Assembly: GCA_016712035.1 (NCBI GenBank)
Contig: JADJRT010000008.1
Span: 47,501-111,500 of the forward strand
DNA length: 64,000 nucleotides
DNA from: Flammeovirgaceae bacterium
Lineage (GTDB): Bacteria; Bacteroidota; Bacteroidia; Cytophagales; Cyclobacteriaceae
Direction: 5' to 3'
Under the pieces are notes generated by a model. The model saw nothing but the letters and a program-made list of their open reading frames with translations, was not told the origin of the DNA and did no database searches. The translations under genes were made by a program, and so were the position numbers. Shown here one piece after another: positions 9,345 to 20,859 of this stretch. The number at the start of each line of letters is the position of its first letter. The stretch's first letter is position 1.

Positions 9345-12300
9345 GAGGAAAGTTACGGTTAGTAGGTATTTGTTCGCTCCTGTTTCTTGTTATTGGAGTT
9401 ACTGAGGCTCAGCAGGCCTTGGAAACTTTTGGTAAAAACAGAATTCAATACAAGCAGTTTCGATGGAACTACCTAAGCTCAGAAAATTTCGATGTCTATT
9501 ATTATGATGACCGCAAAAGAGTGGCACAGGAATCTATTGAGTACCTGGAAGCGGAATTCGATCGCATTACGGATTTGATTGGGTTTTATCCTTACCAAAA
9601 AACTAAAGTTTTTTTATATAATTCCGTTACCGATTTGCAACAGAGCAACATCGGACTAAACCACACGCAATACAGTTCAGGAGGCGAAACAGATTTTGTT
9701 AAACCCTATGTGGAAATTGCACATCCGGGCACGTTGGAGAGTTTCAAGGAAGAATTGATCTACAAATTTGCGGATCTGATGCTGCAGGAAATGTTATTTG
9801 GTGGCAGTCTTAAAGACATGTTTCAAAATGCCGTTCTTCTTAACTTGCCCGATTGGTTTGTAGACGGAGCGTCCTTATACGTAGCCAAAGGATGGAACGA
9901 AGAGATGGATGATTTTGCCCGGCAGTTGGTTGTCGACAAAAAAAAGGGAAACAAAGCGCTGAAGTTGTCCGGTGATGAGGCTGCACTCGTAGGGCAATCA
10001 ATCTGGAATTTTATTGTTGAGAAATATGGTAAGAGCAGTATTAACAATATTCTCAATTATACCCGAATAATCCGCAATGAAGAAAAAAGCGTACTCATAA
10101 CTTTAGGGATACCCTTTAATCAATTGATGTTAGAGTGGAAGGACTTTTATTCCACGATGGAGACACGAATTGCACAAACATACGTGGCTCCTACGGACTC
10201 AACCCTGTTCAGCCCGAAACATCGTAAGACTATAGTTTTCACGACTGTAAAAATTAGTCCGGATGGCAAGAAGGTTGCCTATGCCGAAAATGATCGCGGA
10301 AAGTTTACAATCAAAGTCAAGTCGCTTTAAAATGGGAGAGAAACGGTGATTCTTAATGGGGGCAACCGCGTAATTAAACAAGATGTTGATTATAAGATTC
10401 CTTTACTTAGTTGGTCAGATGCCAATACGTTAGGGGTTATTGGTGTTAAGAATGGCCAATATGTTTTTTGGTTATACGATTTAGTTACAAAAAGCAAATT
10501 GCCCCTCGAGTTAGACCGATTTAGTAACATCAGAAGTTTTAATTTTTCAGGCAACGGAAGGCTTGCTATATTGAGCGCAGACCTTCAAGGGCAAAATGAT
10601 TTATTTTTAATAAGCAGCCGCAGAGATAGAACCCGGAGGTTGACCAATGATTTGTTCGATGATCTTGACCCATCTTTTATCCCTAACTCCAACACCATTG
10701 TGTTTACCTCAAACCGAACTACCGATTCGGTGGATACCTCGCTAAAACAATATATTAAGTCTAGCCCAAACTATAATCTTTTTCTATTTAACCTGGATAC
10801 AACTGCTAATGTCGTGAAAAGGGTAACCAATACATTCAGTAAAGATTTTCATCCTAAGGCCTTTGACGAAAACAATTTCTATTACCTGAGTGACCAAAGA
10901 GGTATTGTTAATTTGTTTAAGTATGACAGGCAGACGGGAATTTATTCGCAGATAACGAATTTCAATTCAAGTATAAAGGATTTTGATTTGGATTTTTATA
11001 ATCGCTCGCTCGCTCTTGTTACAACTAAGAAACTAAGCGAAGATATTTTTATCATCAATAACTTTAATTTTCAGCGCCAGATTTTTACTCCAGCTTCGCG
11101 CAGGAAGGAAATTCAACAAGCCAAAATTGTTACGGAGAAACGAAAAAAAGAGCCTGCAAAAAACATGTCAATCAAAGATCTTATTAATAGCAGGTTAAAA
11201 GAAAAACAGGACACCTCGCGGCAGGAGCAGGAGATACCGGTGGAAAAAGACACGACAGCGATTAAGTCAAATGTAATCGATGTCGAAAATTACCAATTTG
11301 AGGATGTTCTAAAAAGCGACACGTTAAAACCACCAATAACAAAAGAGAAGCCTCTTAATACGGATGATTATGTCTTTGAGGATGAAGCTGTGAAAGCAAA
11401 ACAGCCTAGCGAAACTTTTTTGACCCGGTATATGAAAGCCCGCGAATCAAGCCGGGTTACGGGGCCCTTTCCATATGCACCTAAGTTCAGTTACGAAAAT
11501 GTTGTTACAAACTTTGTTATAGACCCGTTGCGCGGCTTTAGCATGAAGATAGAAACCCAGATGAATGATATGCTGGAGAATTATAGAATACTGGGTGGCT
11601 TACAAACGGCTTTTGATTTTAAAAGTGGAGATGTATATCTTGAGTTTCAATATTTGCCGAACCGGATTGATTTTAGTGCACGGTTTGACCGAAGAGTTAT
11701 ATTTTGGGATACCCCCCAGGAAAATATAACCCAGGTAGAAAAGCAACAGTATTCGTTTCAAAAAATTGAAGTGGGCGCCTCATTACCTATTTCAGTTCGT
11801 ACGCGGGTAACAGCCAAGCCCTTCATTGGGTTTACCCAGTTTTTAGATCGTGGACTTGAGCAACCTCAAACAATGCCTGTATTTAAGCCTACCGAATATC
11901 AATTTTATGGAGGGGCTAAAGGCGAAGTAGTGTATGATAATTCAATCACCACGGGGATGAACCTGATTGAAGGAACTCGAGGAAAGTTGGGTATGGTTTA
12001 TTATGGTGCCCTTGGAGATAATCAAAAAAGTTTTGCACAAGTCTCCCTGGACATAAGACATTACCAGAAAATATATCGGGAAATTGTATTTGCTGTGCGA
12101 GGCTTTGCAGGCACATTCTTTGGAAACTCACCCAAGTATTATATGCTTGGGGGCATGGATAATTGGTTTGGTAACACAATCAACTATGAAGGCCTACAAA
12201 ACCCGTTGATCAGTGGGGTAGGTGTGTATAATCAAAACCTCTTGTTCTCTGAATTCACAACCAGTTTACGAGGCTTTGATTATGCCACTTTGTATGGCAA

Positions 12301-12669
12301 TAGTGTTGCTGTATTAAACTCGGAGTTTCGGGTTCCTTTAGTACGGGCACTTTCAAATGGGCCTATTGCCTCCAACTTTTCCGAAATCTTCAATTTACTG
12401 CGTTTTACGATATTGGAACCAGTTGGACTGGTGCCCCGCCCTTCGACTCCAAGAATAGTGTGCGTAAACGTGTTGTGCCAGAAGATACCTCAGGGAGCCC
12501 ATTTATTATTGAATTGAAGGATTATCTCAATCCCTGGTTATACAGTTATGGTTTTGGATTACGCACTATGATGCTTGGCTATTATATGAAGTTTGATCTT
12601 GCCTGGCCGGTAGAGAATTATAAAGTGAGAGATCCAAGAGTTTATGTAACATTGGGTTTTGATTTTTAG
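9341..12669 (+). pseudogene. PD40 beta-propeller / outer-membrane barrel protein, broken twice
   Basis: One gene of about 1,109 codons, split into three readable parts. The first (9341-10330) has a signal peptide and a degenerate gluzincin-like domain (LPDWFVDGASLYVA). The second (10346-12517) has WD40-like PD40 repeats, a low-complexity charged linker, and a barrel-like C-terminus. The tail (to 12669) ends in a typical outer-membrane Phe. Parts one and two are in the same frame, separated only by TAA at 10328-10330 between KVKSL and NGRETVI. The last shift is a missing T in the run at 12377-12380; restoring one base joins the barrel to AFYDIGTSW. It may act at the cell surface; its exact role is unknown. 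Confidence 0.8.
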
Positions 12670-12734
12670 CGCCCATTAGTTTCCGCAAAAATGGATACCT
12701 TCACAAGAATTTTTTAATCACTTTTTATAACTAC

Positions 12735-13613
12735 ATGATTAAATCTATGACCGGGTTTGGTCAGAGCGTTTCAAGTTCTGGTGAAGCCACTTTATCTGTT
12801 GAAGTTAAAAGTCTAAACTCAAAATTTTTTGATTTGAGTTTACGGTTGCCTAAAAAATATTCAGAGAAAGAACTTGAGCTCAGAAATTTATTAGCTGAAA
12901 GATTGGAGCGTGGAAAGGTGTCATTTAGTATTGATTACCAAACCGGGTTAAAGCAGGAGATACGACAACAATACAACGAGGTTCTGTTTGAATCTTATTA
13001 CAACGAACTTAAAAAATTGGCTGATCGGGTCCACGGTAGTCATGATTCGCTATTTCAGATGGCGCTTTCATCTCCCGATGTTGTGCAAGCTAATGGCAAA
13101 GAAGAACTGGACCCTGTAGAATGGGAACGCGTCTTAGCATTGCTAAAGGAAGCCATAAATAAATGTGACAACTTTAGAGCGGAAGAAGGAAAATCATTAG
13201 AGACTAAACTAGCCGGATACATAGAAAATATCAAACAAGGGTTAATTGAAGTTGAGATAATAGACCCAAAACGTATTGAAAAAATTCGTAGCCGGATAAA
13301 AGGGAATATTACGGAGTTTTTTGGAAACGAAGGATTTGATGCCAATCGATTAGAACAGGAGATAATCTTCTATATTGAAAAATTGGATATTCATGAAGAG
13401 CGTGTAAGGCTAAAAACTCATTTAGATTATTTTTTGAAGATCATGTCAGAGAAACAATCGAATGGAAAAAAACTAGGATTTATTTCGCAGGAGATAGGCC
13501 GTGAGGTTAACACTATTGGAAGCAAAGCTAACGATGCCGAAATGCAAAAACATGTGGTGATGATGAAAGAAGAGCTCGAGAAGATAAAAGAGCAGTTGAG
13601 CAATGTTTTGTAA
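12735..13613 (+). CDS. yicC: YicC/YloC family endoribonuclease
   Basis: 292 aa, the usual family length, starting MIKSMTGFGQ and ending with the conserved block KLGFISQEIGREVNTIGSKANDAE before MQKHVV. Both YicC domains are present. Members are RNases that take part in RNA turnover in other bacteria. The start ATG is 65 nt after the preceding gene. The frame is intact. Confidence 0.93.
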   Translation: MIKSMTGFGQSVSSSGEATLSVEVKSLNSKFFDLSLRLPKKYSEKELELRNLLAERLERGKVSFSIDYQTGLKQEIRQQYNEVLFESYYNELKKLADRVHGSHDSLFQMALSSPDVVQANGKEELDPVEWERVLALLKEAINKCDNFRAEEGKSLETKLAGYIENIKQGLIEVEIIDPKRIEKIRSRIKGNITEFFGNEGFDANRLEQEIIFYIEKLDIHEERVRLKTHLDYFLKIMSEKQSNGKKLGFISQEIGREVNTIGSKANDAEMQKHVVMMKEELEKIKEQLSNVL

Positions 13614-13668
13614 GGCTGATCATTACATATGGCTGAAACTATTGGATTTAAATTATTTGAAAACCTTT

Positions 13669-13676
13669 TAACTTTG
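13669..13676 (+). promoter_or_regulatory. -7 promoter element (TAACTTTG)
   Basis: A perfect TAnnTTTG match 20 nt upstream of the ATG of the DUF1080 gene. A weak -33 candidate (TTGG at about 13643) lies 22 nt further up. Confidence 0.5.
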
Positions 13677-13695
13677 TATTCAAAACTTATCGACT

Positions 13696-14462
13696 ATGAA
13701 AAACTATTTTAAAATTTTAACACTGGCCATAGCGAGTGGCTTATTCCTTGCCTCGTGTCAAAAGCCGGCACAGGAAGATTCGGCTGCAACTGAAGTTGCA
13801 GCAAACACCTTAACCGAAGCTGAAAACGCAGATGGATGGGAGCTTCTTTTTAATGGAACCTCTCTGGATGGATGGAAGCGGTACAATCATGACACGATTG
13901 GCCCACTTTGGAGTGTAAAAGACGGAATGATTATCTGCGATGGCTCTGGTCTAGGGAAGGTTCTGGAGCCATGGGCGGATCACTTACCACAACCCGTTCT
14001 TTTGGAAATTTTGAATTGAGTGTGGATTGGAAGATTTCACCAGGGGGTAATAGCGGCATTCTTTATCACGTAGTGGAAAGTCCCGAATACGGACATGATT
14101 ATGAGACCGGTCCGGAATATCAGGTTATGGATGATGGCGGTTGGACAGGCGATAAATTAAAGCCAGCGCAGTTAGCCGGTTCTAATTATGATATGTTTGA
14201 AGCGCCTGCTACTAAAAAAGTAATGCCCGTAGGAGAGTGGAATAATTCCAAAATCATTTATAACAATGGTCATGTAGAGCATTGGCTCAATGGAGAAAAA
14301 GTAGTTGAGTTTGAAGAAGGAAGCGAAGAGTATAACAACCGCTATCAAAGCAGCAAATGGGTTGAGTATCCGGGTTGGAATAAATTTAAGGAAGGCGCTA
14401 TTTCCCTTCAAGACCACGGGGCTCCGGTTTATTATCGCACGATTAAGATTAAATCCTTGTAA
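13696..14462 (+). pseudogene. DUF1080 (3-keto-disaccharide hydrolase-like) lipoprotein, frameshifted
   Basis: About 255 codons. It starts with a lipoprotein signal (ASGLFLASC, lipobox Cys near residue 21), followed by the DUF1080 fold: GWELLFNGTSLDGWKRY, SFGNFELSVDWKISPGGNSGI, and the ending GAISLQDHGAPVYYR. The frame breaks near 13953-13960 (GGGAAGG): the upstream part runs on to a stop at 14019, and one extra base in that purine run restores a continuous product. Members of this family act on sugar derivatives in the periplasm. The break is probably a sequencing deletion. Confidence 0.85.
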
Positions 14463-14485
14463 AGGATCATCAAATTCTTAATGAA

Positions 14486-14511
14486 GGACCGGCTTGCCCG
14501 GTCTTTTTTTT
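14486..14511 (+). terminator. Intrinsic terminator after the DUF1080 gene
   Basis: GACCGG (14487-14492) and CCGGTC (14498-14503) form a stem followed by eight Ts. It ends just before the stop codon of the convergent serine hydrolase gene. Confidence 0.85.
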
Positions 14512-14513
14512 GA

Positions 14514-15739
14514 TTACTCGACCGCTTGCAATAGCAACTTCACAAAAGGGTCTAACGAATTGTTATCAATCCAGCGTACAACAGCCACAATATCATTTTC
14601 GCGATCTACATAAATCATATTTGTACCATTACCAATATGTGTAAATGCTGTGGCCGGTGCACTGGGTAAATATTTTTTATCCGTATTAAGAAAGTAGTTC
14701 ATAAAGCCGTATCCAATTTGTGGTTTGGTTGGCGTGGTCGACCAGGTTAGCCACTGTTCAGAAAGTAATTGCTTGTCTTTCCATTTTCCATTGCGCAACG
14801 TGAGATAGCCAAAGCGAGCCATGTCGTATGCATTAATGATCATACCACCGCCCCAATGCCCCCCGCCACTAACCGATTGAACTATTGCCCCATCCATTAC
14901 CACCCAGGAATTATCGTAGCCATACCACCGCCAGGATGCTGAAGCTCCGATTGCGTCCATTATATTTTCTTTTAGAACTTGTGGTAGTGGCTTGCGCCAA
15001 AGATTCAATGTAGCTAAGGCCAACACGTTCACACGGGTGTCGTTATATTCATAAACACTACCGGAAGTATTTCTTTTTCTTGTAAGCCATTCTTTTGGGT
15101 CAGCGGCAGGGCGATCAGCCCAATCGGGTTTACCCCAAAGTGTACCTTCCCAATCGCTGGTTTGCCTAAGCAAGTCATTCCATGTTATAGTACGATTATG
15201 GGACGTATTAAATAAATCAAACAACTGAGGAGTACCAAAATAATCTGCTTTGTTTACTGTTTCAATCGGCTTATACAAATGAATAGGAGCCATGTATGTA
15301 TAAACGGTGTCGTCTATACTACGAATGAGACCTTTATCGAAGGCAAGCCCAACGGTGGCAGAAAGAAAACTTTTTGCAACGCTATGGGTCATATCGGGTC
15401 GCATAGGTTCGCCCCAACTGGCAATAACATAGCCATTCTTAACAATTATTCCCGTTGGCATTCCACGATCTTTCATGGGACCAATAGCATCACCAAAAGG
15501 TTCACGGCCAAAAGTCTGGTAGTGATTCTGCTCCATGCTTCGCGGATTTTTTATTTCGTGACTTATCGCAAATTCAATGGCAACTTGTAACTTATCGTTA
15601 TCAACACCAACCTCACGGGGATGCTTCTGTGCCCATACCTTTCGGGATAATAGGGTTTAGGTGCTTCCCTGTTTTTCTTTTGAGAAATACCCACAATAGG
15701 GAGAACGACTAATAGTAAAACTCGGATGGATAAATGCAT
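14514..15739 (-). pseudogene. Class C beta-lactamase-like serine hydrolase, frameshifted
   Basis: About 408 codons. The main part has the serine beta-lactamase-like fold: SVAKSFLS (SxxK nucleophile), YEYNDTRVNVLA (YxN type), and a C-terminal domain. A 340-residue frame starts at 15536, but the sequence upstream continues the protein in a second frame up to ATG 15739 with a signal peptide (VLLLVVLPIVGISQ). The two join if one A is added near 15624-15628 (minus strand ACAGAAGC). It probably acts in the periplasm as an esterase or peptidase. Its ATG lies face to face with the histidine kinase gene. Confidence 0.82.
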
Positions 15740-15799
15740 AATAGTATTTTTTCTAAATCAATTATATTTACTAAGTCAATAAACTTCCGGGAGATTCCT

Positions 15800-17065
15800 A
15801 TGCTCAACTTTCTAAAACAGAAACCAATCTCTCAAAAGCCCTTTACAAATATCTTAACTCATTTTTCAATTGTAATACTCTTCCTTACCTCTTTATTCTG
15901 GGTATTGAATTTACTATTTATAACCTTCATTCCCACTGAAATCTTTGCTGCTTTTTTCTCCATCGGACTTATTACTCACATTTTAAACAAACTTGGACAT
16001 CCTCGTAAAGCCACTGTGTTTGTGCTGCTCTCGATCAACCTGGGTCTCTATGCAGTTGCATCTAGCGAAGCCAGCGAAACGGCCATACATTTGTTTTTGG
16101 GGGCAGTTGCCTTTGCTGCCTTAGTCATTTACGGATATGAGCAGTGGTATCTGGGTTTGCTTTTTATGGCATTTTCTCTTTCGCTATATTTTGCTTGTTT
16201 TCTTTCAGACTACTCCCCCTTACCTGAGCGCAGATTTACGCAGGCGGAAATAGACGCGTTCTTTATAGTTAACTCACTTTCCTATGCAGTTATATGTGCT
16301 TATTTATTTTTCCTTGTGCTAAAGATGAATCATAAGAGCGATAAAGCTTTGCGTGAGAATAAGAATGAGATTAGACTTCAGAACGAGCAACTCCTTAAAG
16401 CGAATGCCGAACTTGACCGTTTTGTTTATAGTGCTTCGCATGATTTACGTGCCCCCTTAAGTTCGATCTCGGGGCTTATTACTATTTCAGAAACAACAAA
16501 AGCGGTAGATGAATTAAAGGAATATTTAGGGATGATAAAAGGAAGAATTAAAGTTCTGGATAAATTTATTGTAGATATAATTAACTATTCGCGTAACACG
16601 CGATTAGAATTGGATTGTGAAAAATTAAATCTCAAAGATTTAATTCATGAAATTACGGAAGGTCTTAAATATACGGATGGTGCGGATTCATTAAGCATAG
16701 AAAATGCCATCGACCCTCAATGGGAGATCGAATCTGATCCCACTCGCCTAAGAATGATTTTAAACAATTTGATTTCGAATGCGATCCGATACTATGATAA
16801 AAGCAAAGCAGAAAGAAGCATTTATATTGATGCGCATAAAAATATTGGGGAGATTGAGATTAGAATCTGGGATAACGGCATAGGTATCCCTAAACAACAT
16901 CAGGAAAAAATATTTAACATGTTTTTTAAAGCAAGTGATAATTCAAACGGATCGGGCTTAGGGTTATATATTGCGAATGAAGCCACCATTAAATTGGGAG
17001 GTCGTATTTCAGTCGCTTCGGAAGTGGGCAAAGGATCTACGTTTTCAAGTTTTCTGCCCGGTTAA
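15800..17065 (+). CDS. Membrane-bound sensor histidine kinase
   Basis: 421 aa from the ATG at 15800. A longer reading from 15734 would overlap the divergent gene's start and adds a non-membrane tail, so I prefer 15800. About six transmembrane segments occupy residues 20-175. A short coiled linker leads to the HisKA domain (phospho-acceptor His in YSASHDLRAPL) and a HATPase_c domain with N-box (NNLISNAIRY), DNGIGIP and GSGLGLYI motifs. No response regulator is adjacent, so it is an orphan kinase; the signal is unknown. Confidence 0.88.
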   Translation: MLNFLKQKPISQKPFTNILTHFSIVILFLTSLFWVLNLLFITFIPTEIFAAFFSIGLITHILNKLGHPRKATVFVLLSINLGLYAVASSEASETAIHLFLGAVAFAALVIYGYEQWYLGLLFMAFSLSLYFACFLSDYSPLPERRFTQAEIDAFFIVNSLSYAVICAYLFFLVLKMNHKSDKALRENKNEIRLQNEQLLKANAELDRFVYSASHDLRAPLSSISGLITISETTKAVDELKEYLGMIKGRIKVLDKFIVDIINYSRNTRLELDCEKLNLKDLIHEITEGLKYTDGADSLSIENAIDPQWEIESDPTRLRMILNNLISNAIRYYDKSKAERSIYIDAHKNIGEIEIRIWDNGIGIPKQHQEKIFNMFFKASDNSNGSGLGLYIANEATIKLGGRISVASEVGKGSTFSSFLPG

Positions 17066-17078
17066 AAACCGGGTGTAT
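17057..17078 (+). terminator. Hairpin at the end of the kinase gene
   Basis: CCCGGTT (17057-17063) pairs with AACCGGG (17067-17073) across the stop codon, then a T-rich stretch. The T tract is short, so termination strength is uncertain. Confidence 0.45.
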
Positions 17079-17133
17079 TTTCAAAAAACATTTTGTTGAT
17101 CCGCCCTCCAATAATCATTACTGTACATAATTC

Positions 17134-19397
17134 ATGGAAAAAAATATTCTAAAGATTGCTTCAGAATTAACTATTACCCCAGAGCAGGTTCAATCTGTTG
17201 TTAGTCTTTTACTTGCAGGATCAACCATTCCTTTTATAGCGCGTTACCGCAAAGAAGTTACCGGAAGTTTAGACGAAGTTGTCCTTGCTGCTATCCGCGA
17301 TCAATATGACCAATTGATGGAGTTGGACAAAAGAAGGGAAGCAATCCTTAAGTCTATTGAAAACAGGGGAAGCTAACCCCGGCATTAGCAAAGGCCATCG
17401 ATACAGCTGAATCATTAACGGAATTGGAAGACATTTATTTGCCCTATAAACCTAAACGGAAAACACGGGCAAGCATGGCCAAAGAAAAAGGCCTTGAGCC
17501 ACTGGCACTTACCATTTTTGAGCAAAGGAATGTGAACCTTGAAAAACTTACAAGCGAGTTTATTAATGCAGAACTTGGTGTAAATACTGGCGAAGAGGCA
17601 CTTGAAGGCGCGAGAGATATTATGGCGGAATGGGTAAGCGAAAATCAGGAGGCACGTCAGAAAGTCCGTGAATTATTTTGGAGTGAAGGTGTAGTTGAAA
17701 CCAGTGTAGTAAAATCTAAAGCACAGGATACAGAAGCTCAAAAGTTTAAAGATTATTTTGAATGGAAAGAGTCGATTAAAAAAGTTCCCTCACATCGTTT
17801 ACTGGCTATGCGCAGAGCCGAAAAGGAAGGCTTTGTGACTATGGATATTGCCCCAACCGAAGAATTAGCCATCCAAACATTGGAGAAACAATTTGTTCGA
17901 TCTGATTCTACCGCAGCGGCTCAGGTGCGATTGGCAATAACAGATTCATATAAGAGATTGTTAAAGCCTTCACTAGAAACAGAAATGCGAGTTGAAACCA
18001 AACTCAAAGCTGATGCGGATGCTATTCAGGTTTTTTCTGCTAACCTCAAAAAACTATTGTTGTCCTCGCCTTTGGGTCAAAAGCGGGTGCTTGCCCTTGA
18101 CCCGGGGTTTCGCACAGGGACAAAACTTGTGTGCTTAGATGAACAGGGCGCCTTGTTATTTAATAATGTCATTTATCCGAATGAGCCACAACGTGAAACA
18201 ACGAAGTCTGCCACTATTGTGCTTGGCTTGTGCGATCGATTTAAAATAGAAGCCATCGCTATTGGAAATGGCACTGCCAGCCGCGAAACAGAAGCCTTTA
18301 TAAAGAGCATTGGGTTGCCAAAAGAAATTCTTGTGGTCATGGTGAACGAAAGTGGTGCTTCTGTTTATTCGGCCAGTGAGGTAGCTCGCGAAGAATTTCC
18401 TGATCACGATATTACTGTTCGCGGTGCTGTATCGATTGGACGAAGGCTCACCGATCCGTTGGCCGAACTCGTTAAGATTGACCCGAAATCTATTGGTGTA
18501 GGGCAGTACCAACACGATGTAGATCAAAACCGATTAAAAGCAGGACTGGATGATGTGGTGATGAGTTGTGTAAACTCGGTAGGTGTGGAGGTAAACACGG
18601 CTAGCAAAGAGTTGTTGAGTTATGTATCGGGCCTGGGACCACAATTAGCAAAGAGTATTGTAGAATATAGAAATCAGAATGGTGCTTTCGCAGATCGGCA
18701 ATCGCTTCATAAAGTACCGCGTTTAGGAGATAAAGCATATGAACAATGTGCTGGATTCTTGAGGATTCGGGATTCTAAAAATCCACTGGACTCGAGCGCT
18801 GTGCACCCTGAGCGTTATAAATTAGTAGAGAAATTCGCTGAAGATCTCGGTTGCACAATAAAAGATTTGATGACGAGTGCTGAGCTGCGCAAGAAATTGG
18901 ATTTAAAAAAATATGTAACTACAGATGTAGGTCTGCCAACGCTTACGGATATTCTCGCTGAACTTGAAAAACCGGGGCGCGACCCGCGTGAGAAATTTGA
19001 AATCTTCAACTTTGAAGAAGGCATTCATGAAATTAAAGACTTGAAGGTCGGTATGTCTTTACCAGGCATTGTTACCAACGTAACAAACTTTGGTGCTTTT
19101 GTAGATATAGGCGTGCATCAGGATGGTCTTGTGCATATCAGTCATTTAAGTGATCGTTTTGTTAAAGATCCAAACGAAGTAATTGCTGTGCAGCAAAAAG
19201 TTAAGGTTACTGTTGTTGAAGTTGATATTGCCCGCAAGCGAATAGCTTTATCTTTAAAGAGCGATCCTTTTGGAAAATCTGCACCTGTCCAAAATATAAC
19301 TAAACAAGAACGAAGTTCTAAACCAAAGCCTCCGGTAAAAGCAGTTGAGTCGATGGAGGATAAACTTGCTCAACTGCGTGATAAGTTTAAACGATAA
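17134..19397 (+). pseudogene. tex: Tex, S1-type RNA-binding accessory factor, frameshifted
   Basis: About 755 codons, the normal Tex length. Order: N-terminal Tex helical domain (ARYRKEVTGSLDEV), a central YqgF-like fold (VLALDPGFRTGTKLVCLDE), helix-hairpin-helix (VSGLGPQLAKSIVEYR), and a C-terminal S1 domain (GIVTNVTNFGAFVDIGVHQ). The frame breaks near 17366-17372 (AGGGGAAGC): the first part stops at 17376 and the rest resumes in another frame. One added base gives the continuous ENRGKLTPALAKAI. Tex binds RNA and associates with transcription. The break looks like a 1-nt deletion error. Confidence 0.9.
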
Positions 19398-19468
19398 ATG
19401 AATAAGTTATAATGTTCTCAGATTTTCATTAGCTTAGTTCCTATAAACTAGGTTAGTAAGGATTATAC

Positions 19469-20308
19469 ATGCCCTTAATAGTATTCTTTTTAATTGTAAT
19501 TAGTGGTATAGTGATACTGGTTCGTTTAAAGAAACCGAAAAACCAGTTAGCAGATATTAATAGCCAACCCAAGGCAGATCAAGTTGCTGGAATCAAAGAT
19601 TATGCTGGCGTAACAGGAAACATAAAATGGAAACTAACTTCTTCAGTCTGGTTCGAGGATATGGGAAGGTCAAGTTCAAAGGCGCTGAGCAGATCTTGGA
19701 ACAGTAAATCGGTTTGGCAAACGGATGCCATCAAATTACCAGCTGGTAAATTTATTATGCTAATGTCTACACCAGGAGAGGTAAAGACGAGTGATATTAA
19801 GCGGGGAGGATTTTTAAATAAAATGGTTAATGTAGCTGCCGATGCTGTACTTGATGTTTATGTTGGTGGTTATTTTGGCAACGAATATAAATCCCTTGTA
19901 AATATTGGTGAGGATGGCGTTAAAATGAAGCGTGAAGAATTGAATGATTTTATGATTTTAACTAATGTGGAGCCATTAGCTGAAAAGTATTTTGACGCAG
20001 CGACCGTATCCATGATAGCAAGGTGGAAGAAAACGGAGGCGGGATTTCTTCAAGAAGAAAAAATTGATCAGTTTGGATTATTATTTTCTCCGGATGGAGT
20101 TACTCTCTCATGCATGGCTAATATGGATAGTGAAAACGAGGTAAAAATATTTTCTGATTTTGGATCGGTACTGACCACTAAAATGATTCAAATTTCGAGC
20201 AAAAAAAAGTTGAATGAGATCATTCAACTTTACTTTTTCTTTAAAGAGGAATTATTTTCCTCCCGTTGCTACTTCTTCAACTTGATTATCTTTTTCCATT
20301 TCGGCTAA
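19469..20308 (+). CDS. Hypothetical membrane-anchored protein; C-terminus probably wrong
   Basis: 279 aa as read, with one N-terminal membrane anchor (residues 1-20) and a soluble domain of about 220 residues that I cannot assign. The frame runs straight through a strong hairpin terminator and into the convergent gene. Upstream of that hairpin is an A8 run at 20201-20208. If the run were nine As, the protein would end Lys-Lys-Lys-Val-Glu-stop inside the hairpin's left arm, about 25 codons earlier. I take the shorter end as more likely. Confidence 0.65.
   Translation: MPLIVFFLIVISGIVILVRLKKPKNQLADINSQPKADQVAGIKDYAGVTGNIKWKLTSSVWFEDMGRSSSKALSRSWNSKSVWQTDAIKLPAGKFIMLMSTPGEVKTSDIKRGGFLNKMVNVAADAVLDVYVGGYFGNEYKSLVNIGEDGVKMKREELNDFMILTNVEPLAEKYFDAATVSMIARWKKTEAGFLQEEKIDQFGLLFSPDGVTLSCMANMDSENEVKIFSDFGSVLTTKMIQISSKKKLNEIIQLYFFFKEELFSSRCYFFNLIIFFHFG
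20201..20238. terminator. Bidirectional terminator between convergent genes
   Basis: AAAGTTGAATG (20206-20216) and CATTCAACTTT (20221-20231) form an 11-bp perfect stem with loop AGAT. An A run on the left and a T-rich stretch on the right give a T tract on both strands, fitting the convergent genes. Confidence 0.85.
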
Positions 20309-20737
20309 TAATGTATCATACTGCTTCTTTAATTCTAGGTCAGTCGAAAGTGCTTTTTTAACTTTATTATATGTAGCGGCCCCTAAATAATCTTTCGCAA
20401 GGCTTTGAAATGCCTGATTTATTTTAAGGGTTTCTTCTTTCTTTGTTTTAGTTACTTCATTTACGAATGCAATTTCCTCAGGTGTTGCCGCAGCTTCATC
20501 CAGTTTAGCCTTATCATCAATTATTTGTGAAATTTCGTTGTACCGGGTACCATTCATCACTTCCGAATCTTTTACCATATCAGAAAGTGTAGCCTGAACG
20601 ACTATGGTCATTTCATTAATCGAATCCATTACGGTTGCGTACTTAGTTAATTCTTCTTCACTTACGGTTGCTTCTTGCGAGAAAGATAAAAATGTGGTTA
20701 AAAAGAGAGCCGTACTTAAAAAAAACTTTGCTTTCAT
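20252..20737 (-). CDS. Secreted helical protein of unknown function
   Basis: 161 aa with a signal peptide (about 1-20, cleavage near FLSFSQ). The mature part is charged and predicted helical, and somewhat like small secreted DUF4168-type proteins, but I would not assign a family. It is a single-gene unit ending at the bidirectional terminator. Confidence 0.75.
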   Translation of the reverse strand: MKAKFFLSTALFLTTFLSFSQEATVSEEELTKYATVMDSINEMTIVVQATLSDMVKDSEVMNGTRYNEISQIIDDKAKLDEAAATPEEIAFVNEVTKTKKEETLKINQAFQSLAKDYLGAATYNKVKKALSTDLELKKQYDTLLAEMEKDNQVEEVATGGK

Positions 20738-20859
20738 GTCTTTATAAATTTTGGTTTTACATAATATAATTTTTTAAGGTATGGATAATGTTCTTTATAA
20801 CCAAGAGATTTAATGTCAAAGCCAATTCTAATTGTGTGAGAGGTTTGTTATTAGAATGA

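Noticed and set aside
15734..15799. 22-residue N-terminal extension of the histidine kinase
   Set aside because: It would overlap the start codon of the divergent hydrolase gene, and the kinase helices start properly from 15800.
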